64,000 nucleotides of DNA, taken from the NCBI GenBank assembly GCA_046330315.1, contig JAXLSZ010000004.1, positions 434,001 to 498,000 on the forward strand, written 5' to 3'. The translations under genes were made by a program, and so were the position numbers. This document shows, one piece after another, positions 44,453 through 52,072 of the stretch (within the stretch, counting starts at the first letter, position 1; every line of letters starts with the position of its first letter). This DNA comes from JAXLSZ01 sp046330315 (GTDB lineage Bacteria; Actinomycetota; Thermoleophilia; Solirubrobacterales; 70-9). The notes under the pieces were generated by a model. It ran no database searches and was not told where the DNA came from. It saw only the letters and a list, made by a program, of their open reading frames with translations.

Positions 44453-45151
44453 GTGGCCCTACCTACCGCTACCCAGGAGATGCAGCTCCCGGCGCCAGCC
44501 AGGTCGTCAGCGCCGACCCAGCAGACTGACTCTCAACCTGAGCTTGATGATCATTACCTCGTCGCGCTCGCCAAGGATGGGCGCTCCGACGCCTACGACG
44601 CGATCGTCCGCCGCTACCGCGGCTTCGTCCGGCTCAAGGCCAGCTCCTACTTCCTGATCGGGGGGGACTCCGACGATCTCATCCAGGAGGGGCTGCTCGG
44701 TCTCTACAAGGCGGTCCGCGACTACCGCTCCGACCGCGAGTCGAGCTTCCGCAACTTCGCGGAGCTCTGCATCACCCGCCAGATCATCACCGCCGTGAAG
44801 ACCGCGACCCGCAACAAGCACACCCCGCTCAACCAGTACGTCTCCTTCAGCCAGTCGCCGGCCGCGGCCGGCGACTCGGAGACCACCCTCGACGAGATCC
44901 TGCCCGGGCCCGGCGTCAGCGACCCGGTCCAGCAGGTGATCGCCACCGAGGAGCTGGCGAGCCTCGTCTCCTGCCTCTCGGGGGTTCTCTCCGAGCTCGA
45001 GAGCCGGGTGCTCTCCCTCTACCTCGACGGTCACTCCTACGAGGTGATCGCCGAGCGGCTGGAGTGCGACACCAAGACGGTCGACAACGCCCTGCAGCGG
45101 GTGAAGCGCAAGGTGGGAATCCACCTCGCCTCGCGCGAGGTGCCGCTCTAA
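44453..45151 (+). CDS. sigH: RNA polymerase sigma factor SigH (Spo0H type)
   Basis: 232 residues from GTG 44453. Group 3 sigma factor of the Bacillus SigH/Spo0H type: region 2 is SSYFLIGGDSDDLIQEGLLGLYKAVRDYRSDRESSFRNFAELCITRQI in outline, with the signature FAELCITRQIITAVKTATRNKH. A linker with TLDEILPGPG comes next, and region 4 is LSELESRVLSLYLDGHSYEVIAERL...TVDNALQRVKRKV. A ~30-residue Gln/Pro/Ser-rich N-terminus is extra. In Bacillus it drives early stationary-phase genes; no sporulation is implied here. It has its own promoter and a structured leader. Confidence 0.93.
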   Translation: MALPTATQEMQLPAPARSSAPTQQTDSQPELDDHYLVALAKDGRSDAYDAIVRRYRGFVRLKASSYFLIGGDSDDLIQEGLLGLYKAVRDYRSDRESSFRNFAELCITRQIITAVKTATRNKHTPLNQYVSFSQSPAAAGDSETTLDEILPGPGVSDPVQQVIATEELASLVSCLSGVLSELESRVLSLYLDGHSYEVIAERLECDTKTVDNALQRVKRKVGIHLASREVPL

Positions 45152-45185
45152 CCCGACCCGACCGCCGAAGCCCCACCCGACCCGC

Positions 45186-45231
45186 CGAACGTCCCGGAGT
45201 CCCCCTCATAGCAGCAACTCCGGGACGTTCG
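45186..45231. terminator. 15-bp perfect hairpin (family B) between convergent genes
   Basis: CGAACGTCCCGGAGT (45186-45200) and ACTCCGGGACGTTCG (45217-45231) flank a 16-nt loop with ATAGCAGC. It can serve sigH and the convergent GNAT gene. The same arms recur at 58985. Confidence 0.75.
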
Positions 45232-45256
45232 CTGTGGTCGGGGAGGGGCGGGGGGC

Positions 45257-46291
45257 TCAGCCGTGGGTCTCGGCGAGGTCGGCGAGCACGTAGTCGAGCA
45301 GCTCGCGGCCATGCTCGGAGGCAACCGCAACGTCGTCGGCGCTGACCTCGACGCCGTTCAGCGACTGCATTCGCAAGACGTCGCCGTCGGCCCGCGAGTT
45401 GGGGAAGATCCCCGAGTAGAAGACCCCGAGCGCCTCCAGGTGGTCGGCGGCGAGCGCCGTGGCGGGGGTCTCCATCGGCATGTCGAGGTAGATCGCGTCA
45501 AGCCCCTCCCCGAACAGCCGGTCCCGCTCGGCCGAGACGCGCTGCTCGAGGTCCGCGCCGGGGTGCGCAACGCTCAGCACCGCCATGTTGTGGTCGGCCA
45601 TGACCTCGACGTGCAGATCGGTCCGGCCCGCCGGCTCGGCGCCCGGCGGCGGCTCGGCGATGCGACCGCGCAGCCGCGCCCGGCGCAGGGTGCGCTCGAC
45701 GACCGCCCGGTGGCGCTCGGGCGCGAAGACCTGGCGCTCGTCCCCCTCGTTGGTCTTGGTGTAGAAGAGCGCCGCGGACTGGCGGTGCCGGGCGCCCGCC
45801 GCGGCGGCGTTGTTGTCCACGGTGGCGGGGATCCAGCCGAGCAGGAAGCCGGTCTCGTGCGCGCCCAGCTCGATGTTCGCCCTCTCGCTGTAGGGATGGG
45901 CCGCGGTCGCCTCCCCGTACATGCCGGCAAGGCCCTGCCGGCGAGCCCAATCGATCAGCCGGCGCTTCGTGCCGGTGAACAGGTGGTGCCCGCGGGCCTC
46001 GGGCATGGTCACCGCCTGCCCCGAGTGCCCGACCCGGTCGCGGGGGCTGTGGCGGGCCAGCCCGACGTGGCAGAGCAGCGCGCCCCCGGCGCTCTCGGAC
46101 ACCCAGGAGACGTAGGTCCCGTCGGCCAGCCGCCGGCAGACCTCGTCCCCGTCATAGACCCACTCGAGGTCGTAGGAGTCACCGTAGGCGGCGCGGATCG
46201 CCTCCGAGACAACGGCGCCCTCCTCCGGGCCTAGCATGCGGAACCGGGCGTCCGGTGGCGGCATGCAGGCGTGAACGTTCACGTATCCCAT
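45257..46291 (-). CDS. GNAT-family acetyltransferase-like protein
   Basis: 344 residues. The N-terminal half has the GNAT features FRMLGPEEGAVVSEAIRAAYG, a long acyl-CoA strand region, and GHHLFTGTKRRLIDWARRQGLAGMYGEATAAHPYSERANIELGAHETGFLLGWIP (outline), a layout found in proteins sometimes fused to anti-sigma kinase domains. The C-terminal half (~200-344) has a second GNAT-like end (IYLDMPMETPATALAADHLEALGVFYSGIFP). Substrate unknown. ATG 46291 is used; ATG 46264 would also fit. It is convergent with sigH. Confidence 0.72.
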   Translation of the reverse strand: MGYVNVHACMPPPDARFRMLGPEEGAVVSEAIRAAYGDSYDLEWVYDGDEVCRRLADGTYVSWVSESAGGALLCHVGLARHSPRDRVGHSGQAVTMPEARGHHLFTGTKRRLIDWARRQGLAGMYGEATAAHPYSERANIELGAHETGFLLGWIPATVDNNAAAAGARHRQSAALFYTKTNEGDERQVFAPERHRAVVERTLRRARLRGRIAEPPPGAEPAGRTDLHVEVMADHNMAVLSVAHPGADLEQRVSAERDRLFGEGLDAIYLDMPMETPATALAADHLEALGVFYSGIFPNSRADGDVLRMQSLNGVEVSADDVAVASEHGRELLDYVLADLAETHG

Positions 46292-46363
46292 GGTCGCGGA
46301 TCAATCGGCGATTGGCCAACGAATCATTAGAGGCACGCATTCGGGGCGATCTGCGCGCTCCAG

Positions 46364-46831
46364 GTGACTCTCCGCCCCCTACGCTCGGCCCGGACGACGT
46401 GCGTGCTCAGAGCGCCCAAGCCCGACCGGCATCCGGTCAATGTCGGACAACGCAATGAGGGCGCAATTCTCCATGCCCTGATCGCCCTCGGGTATGTCGT
46501 GCTGGTTCCGTGGGGAGTCAACCAGCGCCATGACCTGCTGATCGAGCAGGACGGCGGGTACATCCGCGCCCAGTGCAAGACCGGCAGGTTGCGGAACGGC
46601 TCGGTCCGGCTCCGCACGAACAGCATCCGCTCGAACTTGCACCGAACATCCAAGCGGGAATACACCGGGGAGGCGGATATCTTCCTCGTACACTGCCTGG
46701 AAACGGGAGGCGTCTACGCCATCCCCGTGGAGGAGGCCCCGAGCAACGAGATGCACCTCCGGGTGGAGCCCAGCAGGAACAACCAGTCGAAGGGAATCCA
46801 CTGGGCCAAGGACTACGAGCTGCCCGCCTAG
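46364..46831 (+). CDS. PD-(D/E)XK endonuclease (group I intron-associated type) overlapping a tRNA
   Basis: 155 residues or fewer; GTG 46403 is an alternative start. The core NEGAILHALIALGYVVLVPWGVNQRHDLLIEQDGGYIRAQCKTG (outline) shows the Asp of RHDLLIE and the QxK of QCKTG in the spacing of the PDDEXK family found with group I introns. The C-terminus contains EADIFLVHC and GGVYAIPVEEAP. The stop TAG (46829-46831) lies inside tRNA-Thr, so gene and tRNA overlap by 10 nt. Base composition is less GC-biased than the neighbours, which suggests transfer. No intron splits the tRNA. Confidence 0.78.
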   Translation: MTLRPLRSARTTCVLRAPKPDRHPVNVGQRNEGAILHALIALGYVVLVPWGVNQRHDLLIEQDGGYIRAQCKTGRLRNGSVRLRTNSIRSNLHRTSKREYTGEADIFLVHCLETGGVYAIPVEEAPSNEMHLRVEPSRNNQSKGIHWAKDYELPA

Positions 46832-46894
46832 CTCAACTGGTAGAGCCCTTGATTTGTAATCAAGATTGTTCCGGTTCGAATCCGGAGGCGGGCT
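46822..46894 (+). tRNA. tRNA-Thr (anticodon TGT)
   Basis: Acceptor GCCCGCC/GGCGGGC, D arm GCTC/GAGC, anticodon stem CTTGA/TCAAG with loop TTTGTAA (anticodon UGU), T arm TCCGG-TTCGAAT-CCGGA, discriminator T. All stems pair fully. CCA not encoded. Confidence 0.95.
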
Positions 46895-46964
46895 CTTGGT
46901 CTGGCGAGGGGAGCGGAGAATGCAATATTTGAGAAGTCAAGTAACTCAACGGGAGAGCAGCGCG

Positions 46965-47885
46965 ATGAAGCTCGAGGGCATCCACCACATCACCGCGATC
47001 ACCGAGGACGGGCAGGCCAACGTCGACTTCTACGTCGGGATGTTGGGGCTGCGGCTGGTCAAGAAGACCGTCAACCAGGACAGCCCCAGCGTCTACCACC
47101 TCTTCTTCGCCGACGAGAAGGGGAGCGCCGGCGCCGACCTCACCTTCTTCGAGTTCCCTGGCGCCCCCCGGGGCCGCGCCGGGGCGGGGATGGTCCACAC
47201 CATCGTCTGGCGGGTCGGCTCGGCCGAGGCGATCGGGTTCTGGGAGCGCCGCCTCGGCGAGCACGGGATCGCGGTCGAGCGCGACGGCGAGCGGCTGCGC
47301 TTCGCCGACCCGGAGGGCCTCGGCCACGAGCTCGCGGTGGTCGAGACGGCCGACGAACCGCTGATCGCCGAGCACCCCGAGATCCCGGTGGAGATGGCCC
47401 TGCAGGGCTTTGACGCGGTTCGTGCCTACAGCGCCGCGCCCGGCGCCAGCGAGGGCCTGCTGGAGGCGCTCGGCTTCGACCGCTCCGAGGACGCCTGGGA
47501 GGCGCGCGGCGAGCAGCGCGGCGGCCGTCTTCACTACGACGAGCGTCCGGCCGAGCGGGGGCTGGAGGGCGCCGGGACGGTGCACCACGTGGCCTGGGCC
47601 TCGACGATGGAAGAGCACGAGGCCTGGCGGGCCAGGGCGGCGCAGGGCGGTGCCCACCCGACCCCGGTGATCGACCGCTTCTACTTCCGCTCGATCTACT
47701 TCCGCGAGCCCAGCGGCGTGCTCTTCGAGATTGCCACGCTCGGCCCCGGCTTCACAGTCGACGAGCCGCTCGAGACGCTTGGCGAGAAGCTCAGCCTGCC
47801 ACCGGACTTCGAGCACCTCCGCGACCGGGTCGAGCCCCACCTGCGACCGATCGTCAACCCGCGCACGGCCGCCGCGCCCAGTTGA
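46965..47885 (+). CDS. Ring-cleaving dioxygenase-like VOC protein (PcpA/LinE/MhqO type)
   Basis: 306 residues from ATG 46965 (GGGAGAG upstream). Two VOC modules: the first starts LEGIHHITAITEDGQANVDFYVGMLGLRLVKKTVNQD, the second runs from GTVHHVAWAS to GVLFEIATLGPGF. His in HHITAI and HHVAW and Glu in LFEIAT are the iron ligands expected for hydroquinone and chlorohydroquinone dioxygenases. The immediate downstream gene resembles maleylacetate reductase, the next enzyme in such routes. Activity on a quinol is a reasonable inference, not proof. Confidence 0.87.
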   Translation: MKLEGIHHITAITEDGQANVDFYVGMLGLRLVKKTVNQDSPSVYHLFFADEKGSAGADLTFFEFPGAPRGRAGAGMVHTIVWRVGSAEAIGFWERRLGEHGIAVERDGERLRFADPEGLGHELAVVETADEPLIAEHPEIPVEMALQGFDAVRAYSAAPGASEGLLEALGFDRSEDAWEARGEQRGGRLHYDERPAERGLEGAGTVHHVAWASTMEEHEAWRARAAQGGAHPTPVIDRFYFRSIYFREPSGVLFEIATLGPGFTVDEPLETLGEKLSLPPDFEHLRDRVEPHLRPIVNPRTAAAPS

Positions 47886-48919
47886 TGCCGGCCGCCCCGC
47901 CGGGGGCCGACTCAGATTTCACCTGGCGCGACGCGGGCCGCACCATCCGCTTCGCGCCGGGGCTCCTCGCCGAGCCGCGGGCGGCGCTGGGGACGCTGGC
48001 CGAGCACGGGTTCGAGGGATTCGCCCTGTTCTCGACGCCGAGGGCGCTCGCCGAGCATCCGCGGCTCGCGGATCAGGCGGCCGCCGTGCACCACGTGGAG
48101 CCCGGCCAGGTGCCCGACGCCGCGGCCGCCCTGCTCGAGGAGGTCGGCGGGGCCCCGATCCTCGCCCTCGGCGGCGGGCGCGTGATCGACACCGCGAAGG
48201 CGATAGCCGCGGTCAGCGGGGTCGAGGTGGCCGCGGCGCCGACCACGATGTCGGGAGCGGAGATGACCGGGATCCACCGGCTTCCCGCCGGGGCCGGGCA
48301 GCGTGCCCGCGGCCTCGTCCGCCCGTCCCTGGTCCTCGCCGACCCGCTGGCGATGACCAGCCAGGAGGAGCCTGCCCTGCGCGCCAGCTCGATCAACGCG
48401 CTCGCCCACGGCGCCGACTCCCTCTGCACGCCGCTGGCCAACCCGGTCTCGCGGATGTGCGCGCTGCGCGGCGCCGGGCTGATCGCCGCCGCCCTCGACG
48501 AGGAGCGCGGGTCGCGGGGGCGGGCCGCGCTCGCGCTCGGCTCGCTGCTCTGCGGCTACGCGATCGACTCCGCCCTCTTCGCGCTTCACCACGTGGTCTG
48601 TCAGACGCTCGTGCGGGTCTGCGGCAGCTCCCACGCCGAGACCAACGCGGCGGTCCTGCCCCGCACCATGGCGGCGATGCGGAGCCGGGCGCCGGAGGAC
48701 ATGGCCGGCCTGGCGGAAGCGATCGGCTGCTCCGAGGAGGCGATCGAGGAGCGGATCCTCGAGCTGGGCGGCGACCAGGAGGGCCTGGGCGCCGCCGGCG
48801 CGGACGCCTCCAGGCTCGAGGAGGCGCTCGATGCGATCGAGGCCCGACCCGAGCTCGCCTTCACCCCCGACCCGCCCGGGCGCGACGAGCTCCGGGCGAT
48901 GATCGAAGCGGCCTGGTGA
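47885..48919 (+). CDS. Iron-containing alcohol dehydrogenase, maleylacetate reductase type
   Basis: 344 residues; ATG 47885 overlaps the dioxygenase stop as TGATG. LALGGGRVIDTAKAIAAV is the NAD(P) site, AAPTTMSGAEMTGIHR is the maleylacetate-reductase-like loop, and NALAHGADSL, FALHHVVCQTLV and SSHAETNAAVLP supply the His residues of the metal site or their equivalents. It probably reduces maleylacetate or a related ring-fission product to 3-oxoadipate-type compounds. The stop codon lies in the first unit of a minisatellite. Confidence 0.87.
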   Translation: MPAAPPGADSDFTWRDAGRTIRFAPGLLAEPRAALGTLAEHGFEGFALFSTPRALAEHPRLADQAAAVHHVEPGQVPDAAAALLEEVGGAPILALGGGRVIDTAKAIAAVSGVEVAAAPTTMSGAEMTGIHRLPAGAGQRARGLVRPSLVLADPLAMTSQEEPALRASSINALAHGADSLCTPLANPVSRMCALRGAGLIAAALDEERGSRGRAALALGSLLCGYAIDSALFALHHVVCQTLVRVCGSSHAETNAAVLPRTMAAMRSRAPEDMAGLAEAIGCSEEAIEERILELGGDQEGLGAAGADASRLEEALDAIEARPELAFTPDPPGRDELRAMIEAAW

Positions 48920-49012
48920 GCGCGCGGGCCGGCCTGGGTGAGCGCGCGGGCCGGCCTGGGTGAGCGCGCGGGCCGGCCTGGGTGAGCGCGCGGGCCGGCC
49001 TGGGTGAGCGGT
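48917..49012. repeat. 22-bp tandem repeat starting at a stop codon, four copies plus partial
   Basis: TGAGCGCGCGGGCCGGCCTG plus GG starts at 48917, 48939, 48961 and 48983, with a partial at 49005. The first TGA is the stop of the reductase gene. Confidence 0.92.
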
Positions 49013-49083
49013 TGGGGCTCCCCGGCGGCCGGTTGGGGCCGATCCGCCTGTAACGGCTCCGGCGCCGGCGTGTAGCGCTCTTC

Positions 49084-50748
49084 ATGAGCGAAGAGCGGCT
49101 GCTCGGCTATCACGCCTACACGCGCGAGCACGGGGTCAACTGGTTTCTCTACCTGCTGGCCCGGGTGATCCTCCAGCCCGCCTTCCTGCTGTATCTGCGG
49201 CTGTCGCGCCAGGGCCGGGGCAACGCCAGGGTCAGGGGCCCGCTGATCGTCGCCGCCAACCACCGCAGCTTCCTCGACCCGTTCGTGATCGGGGCCTCGC
49301 TGCCCTGGCGGCGGCCGATGAACTACGTCGCCAAGGTCGAGCTCTTCGAGAAGCGCTGGCAGGCCTGGGTCCTCTGCCGCGTCGGCGCCTTCCCGATCCG
49401 CCGCGGGGAGTCCGACGAGGAGGCGATGAAGACCGCCCGGCTCGTCCTCGAGCGCGGCGGTACGGTCTGCATCTTCCCCGAGGGCACGAGGATCCGCAGG
49501 GGGTCGCTGGCGACGCCAAAGCGCGGTGTGGGGCGGCTCGCTCTGCAGACCGGCGCCCCCGTCGTCCCTGTCGCCGTCCTGGGAAGCGAGGAGGTGCGCC
49601 GCGGCTGGCGGATCAGGCCCCGCAAGGTTCGCGTTCGGCTCGGCCGCGCGATCACCTTCCCGCGCTCCGAGAGCCCCTCGCCCGCCCTGGCGGCGACGGT
49701 CACCGGGCGGATCTGGCCCAACGTCGGGCTGCAGTGGGAGGACCTGGGCGGGCTGCCGCCGATGCGCCGCGCCGCGGTGATCGGCGCCGGCAGCTGGGGC
49801 ACGGCGATGGCGGTCCTCCTCGCCCGCGGCGGGCTGGAGGTGCAGCTCGGGGCGCGCACGACCGAGCAGGCCCGGCTGATCGCCTTCGAGCGCCAGAACT
49901 CCCGCTACCTCGAGGGGGTGACGATTCCCGATTCCGTCGAGGTCAAGCAGGGCTCCGAGATCGAGCTCGCCGGCCTCGACCTGATCTGCCTGGCGATCCC
50001 CTCGGCCTCGCTGCCCCAGGGGGTGGGGGCGATCGCCGACCGGGTCGGGGACCGCACCGCCCTGCTGCTGCTCAGCAAGGGCCTCGTCGCTCCCAGGGGC
50101 CAGCTCCCCTCCGAGTACGTGGGGGAGCGGGTGCGGGCCCGGGCGATCGCCTGCCTGGGCGGGCCGGCGCACTCCCGCGAGGCGGTCTCGGGAAGTGCTG
50201 CGCTGGTCCTGGGAAGCGCCGATCCCGACCTCCGCGCCCAGCTCGGCACGGTCTTCGACGAGGCCGGGCTGGTCTGTGAGCGCTCCGACGACGTGATCGG
50301 CGTGGAGATGGCCGGGGCCGCCAAGAACGCCGCCGCGCTGGCCGCCGCCGCAGCGGCGCCGCACGGTCTGAATGCGGCCGGGATCGCGGCCGCGGAGGTG
50401 TGGAGCGAGTGCGTCGCCTACGCGATCCATCGCGGCGGCAAGCTCGAGACCTTCACCGGGCTGGCCGGGGTCGGCGACCTGACGGCCACGGTGCTCGCGC
50501 CGGAGAGCCGCAACCGGCGCGCCGGCGAGCTGCTGGCCGGCGGCCGCAGTGCCGAGGAGATCAGAGCCGAGCTCGGGCAGGCGTCCGAGGCGCTGGACTC
50601 GGTCCCGCAGATCGCCGAGACGATCGCCGCAGCGGGGCTGCGCTGCGAGGCGATGTCGGGGCTGGCCGCGCTCGTGCAGGGCGAGATCGGCGTGGAGGAG
50701 TGGCTGGCCGGTCTGCGCCGCTCGGAACGCTCCAAGCAGGCGGCCTGA
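49084..50748 (+). CDS. gpsA: Fusion: 1-acylglycerol-3-phosphate acyltransferase (PlsC) + glycerol-3-phosphate dehydrogenase (GpsA)
   Basis: 554 residues in one open frame. Residues ~1-220 are a PlsC-type acyltransferase with a membrane helix (WFLYLLARVILQPAFLLYL), NHRSFLDPF (HX4D catalytic) and FPEGTRIR (substrate site). Residues ~229-554 are NAD(P)-dependent glycerol-3-phosphate dehydrogenase: AVIGAGSWGTAMAVLLA (Rossmann), LLLLSKGL, GGPAHSREAVSG, GVEMAGAAKNAAALAAAAA (catalytic Lys) and FTGLAGVGDLTATVLAPESRNRR. The linker at ~220-228 has an internal ATG (49762), so a separate GpsA could also be made. The fusion joins G3P supply to phosphatidic acid synthesis at the membrane. Confidence 0.93.
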   Translation: MSEERLLGYHAYTREHGVNWFLYLLARVILQPAFLLYLRLSRQGRGNARVRGPLIVAANHRSFLDPFVIGASLPWRRPMNYVAKVELFEKRWQAWVLCRVGAFPIRRGESDEEAMKTARLVLERGGTVCIFPEGTRIRRGSLATPKRGVGRLALQTGAPVVPVAVLGSEEVRRGWRIRPRKVRVRLGRAITFPRSESPSPALAATVTGRIWPNVGLQWEDLGGLPPMRRAAVIGAGSWGTAMAVLLARGGLEVQLGARTTEQARLIAFERQNSRYLEGVTIPDSVEVKQGSEIELAGLDLICLAIPSASLPQGVGAIADRVGDRTALLLLSKGLVAPRGQLPSEYVGERVRARAIACLGGPAHSREAVSGSAALVLGSADPDLRAQLGTVFDEAGLVCERSDDVIGVEMAGAAKNAAALAAAAAAPHGLNAAGIAAAEVWSECVAYAIHRGGKLETFTGLAGVGDLTATVLAPESRNRRAGELLAGGRSAEEIRAELGQASEALDSVPQIAETIAAAGLRCEAMSGLAALVQGEIGVEEWLAGLRRSERSKQAA

Positions 50749-50760
50749 CAGTGGGGCATC

Positions 50761-50766
50761 TAGTCT
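50761..50766 (+). promoter_or_regulatory. -10 element (TAGTCT) of the ECF sigma gene
   Basis: TAGTCT lies 6 nt before GTG 50773; leaderless. Confidence 0.6.
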
Positions 50767-50772
50767 TGAGCG

Positions 50773-51333
50773 GTGGCCAAGGAGAAGAAGCCGGTCGAGC
50801 CGGCCAGCCTCGACCCGGCCGAGAAGGCGGAGCTGGACCGCGCCTTCGAGGACCTCTACCGGGCGCACCTGCGCGACGTCTACTCCTACGCCTACTACCG
50901 GGTCGGCAACCACCACGACGCCGAGGACCTGACCGAGCAGGCCTTCCTCCAGGCCTACCGGCACTTCGACCGGGCTCGGCGGGAGTCGAACGGGCGCCCG
51001 CTGCGACCCTGGCTGATCCGCATCACCCACAACCTCGCCTCCAACTACTACCGCGACCGCTCGCGGCGGCCCCAGACCTCGCTGGAGAACGCGGACCCGA
51101 TCCCGGCCAAGCACGGTACCGAGGCGCTGGTCGAGGGTCGCGACGAGCTCCGCAGGGTGATGGAGAACCTCGAGCACCTGCCGGAGGACCGCCGCGACGC
51201 GCTGATCATGCGCTTCGCCCTCGGCATGGACAACCGGGAGATCGCCCGCGCCCTGGGCCGCACCGACGGCGCCACCAAGGTGCTGATCCACCGAGCCATC
51301 AAGCAGCTCGAAGAGGAGATGAGCCATGACTGA
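50773..51333 (+). CDS. ECF-type RNA polymerase sigma factor
   Basis: 186 residues. Region 2: FEDLYRAHLRDVYSYAYYRVGNHHDAEDLTEQAFLQAYRHFDRAR with the DAEDLTEQAF core; PLRPWLIRITHNLASNYYRDRSR is region 2.4; region 4: LEHLPEDRRDALIMRFALGMDNREIARALGRTDGATKVLIHRAIKQL (both in outline). No region 3, as expected for ECF factors. The stop lies within the start of the next gene (8-nt overlap), the usual layout of sigma and anti-sigma pairs. Confidence 0.92.
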   Translation: MAKEKKPVEPASLDPAEKAELDRAFEDLYRAHLRDVYSYAYYRVGNHHDAEDLTEQAFLQAYRHFDRARRESNGRPLRPWLIRITHNLASNYYRDRSRRPQTSLENADPIPAKHGTEALVEGRDELRRVMENLEHLPEDRRDALIMRFALGMDNREIARALGRTDGATKVLIHRAIKQLEEEMSHD

Positions 51334-51886
51334 GGCCTGGCATGACCCCGGACGCGGAGCGGGAGGTGCCGGGGACCCCGCCGCCCCCGGACGCGGAGCG
51401 GGAGGTGCCGGGGACCCCGCCGCCCCCGGACGCGGAGCGGGAGGTGCCGGGGACCCCGCCGCCCCCGGACGCGGAGCGGGAGGTGCCGGGGACCCCGCCG
51501 CCCCCGGACGCGGAGCGGGAGGTGCCGGGGACCCCGCCGCCCCCGGACGCGGAGCGGAGGAGGCGGCGGGCTTTGACGTCGAGCGGCTCCTCAGCGACGC
51601 CCTGCGCCCCATCGAGCCCCCCGAGCGGTTTTCCGAGCGGGTGGAGCAGACGCTCTCGGCGGTCACCCAGGCGGCGGCCGAAGAGCTCTCCGACTGGGCC
51701 GACGAGCTCTCCGAGAGCGAGCTCAGGGCTCTCGGCGAGCCGCGCAACTGGGTTCGCCCGGTGGTTGCGGTGGCCGCCGGGGGCGTGGCGACCGGGGCAC
51801 TGGTGCTAATGGAACTGCGTCGCCGCGGCCGCCAGCGGACCGGCGGCCTGCGCGGCGTCGCGGGCCAGGTGCGCTCGCGCCTCTGA
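51326..51886 (+). CDS. Candidate anti-sigma factor with 13-residue tandem repeats and one TM helix
   Basis: 186 residues, ATG overlapping the ECF gene by 8 nt. Residues ~8-77 are five perfect copies of GRGAGGAGDPAAP plus a partial sixth, coded by a 39-bp repeat. Then comes an acidic helical part (FDVERLLSDALRPIEPPERFSERVEQTL) and a single TM (VVAVAAGGVATGALVLMEL) with a basic end. The zinc-binding HxxxCxxC of ZAS anti-sigma factors is absent. Position and a membrane helix argue for an anti-sigma role; sequence alone does not prove it. Confidence 0.65.
   Translation: MTEAWHDPGRGAGGAGDPAAPGRGAGGAGDPAAPGRGAGGAGDPAAPGRGAGGAGDPAAPGRGAGGAGDPAAPGRGAEEAAGFDVERLLSDALRPIEPPERFSERVEQTLSAVTQAAAEELSDWADELSESELRALGEPRNWVRPVVAVAAGGVATGALVLMELRRRGRQRTGGLRGVAGQVRSRL
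51347..51558 (+). repeat. 39-bp perfect tandem repeat in coding sequence, five copies plus partial
   Basis: Units start at 51347, 51386, 51425, 51464 and 51503 with CCCGGACGCGGAGCGGGAGG; a partial copy begins at 51542. The copies are identical, which indicates recent expansion or gene conversion. Confidence 0.95.
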
Positions 51887-51922
51887 GGGGCCCTCCAGGT
51901 CGGCCCGCCGCAGCGACGGGAT

Positions 51923-51967
51923 GGCTCGCTGAAGGGTTTGACCACCCCGGAGTGTCGCTCCGGTTCA
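51923..51967 (+). terminator. Hairpin downstream of the candidate anti-sigma gene
   Basis: CCGGAG (51947-51952) pairs with CTCCGG (51958-51963) over TGTCG. The left flank GGCTCGCTGAAGGGTT equals that of the hairpin at 12755. It lies between convergent genes; ~52005-52065 then has GGACGGCCCG-type repeats. Confidence 0.5.
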
Positions 51968-52072
51968 AGGAACGCCGGGTGCCCGTTGCCAAACTCTGCC
52001 GCTTCGGACGGCCCGGTCGGACGGCCCGCTTTGGACGGCCCGCTTTGGACGGCCCGGTCGGACGGCCCGAGG

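Noticed and set aside
48601..51945. A 1,114-residue open frame on the minus strand
   Set aside because: It lies antisense to the reductase, PlsC-GpsA, the sigma factor and the anti-sigma candidate. Its translation is low complexity and crosses repeats without domains. Long shadow frames are expected at this GC content.
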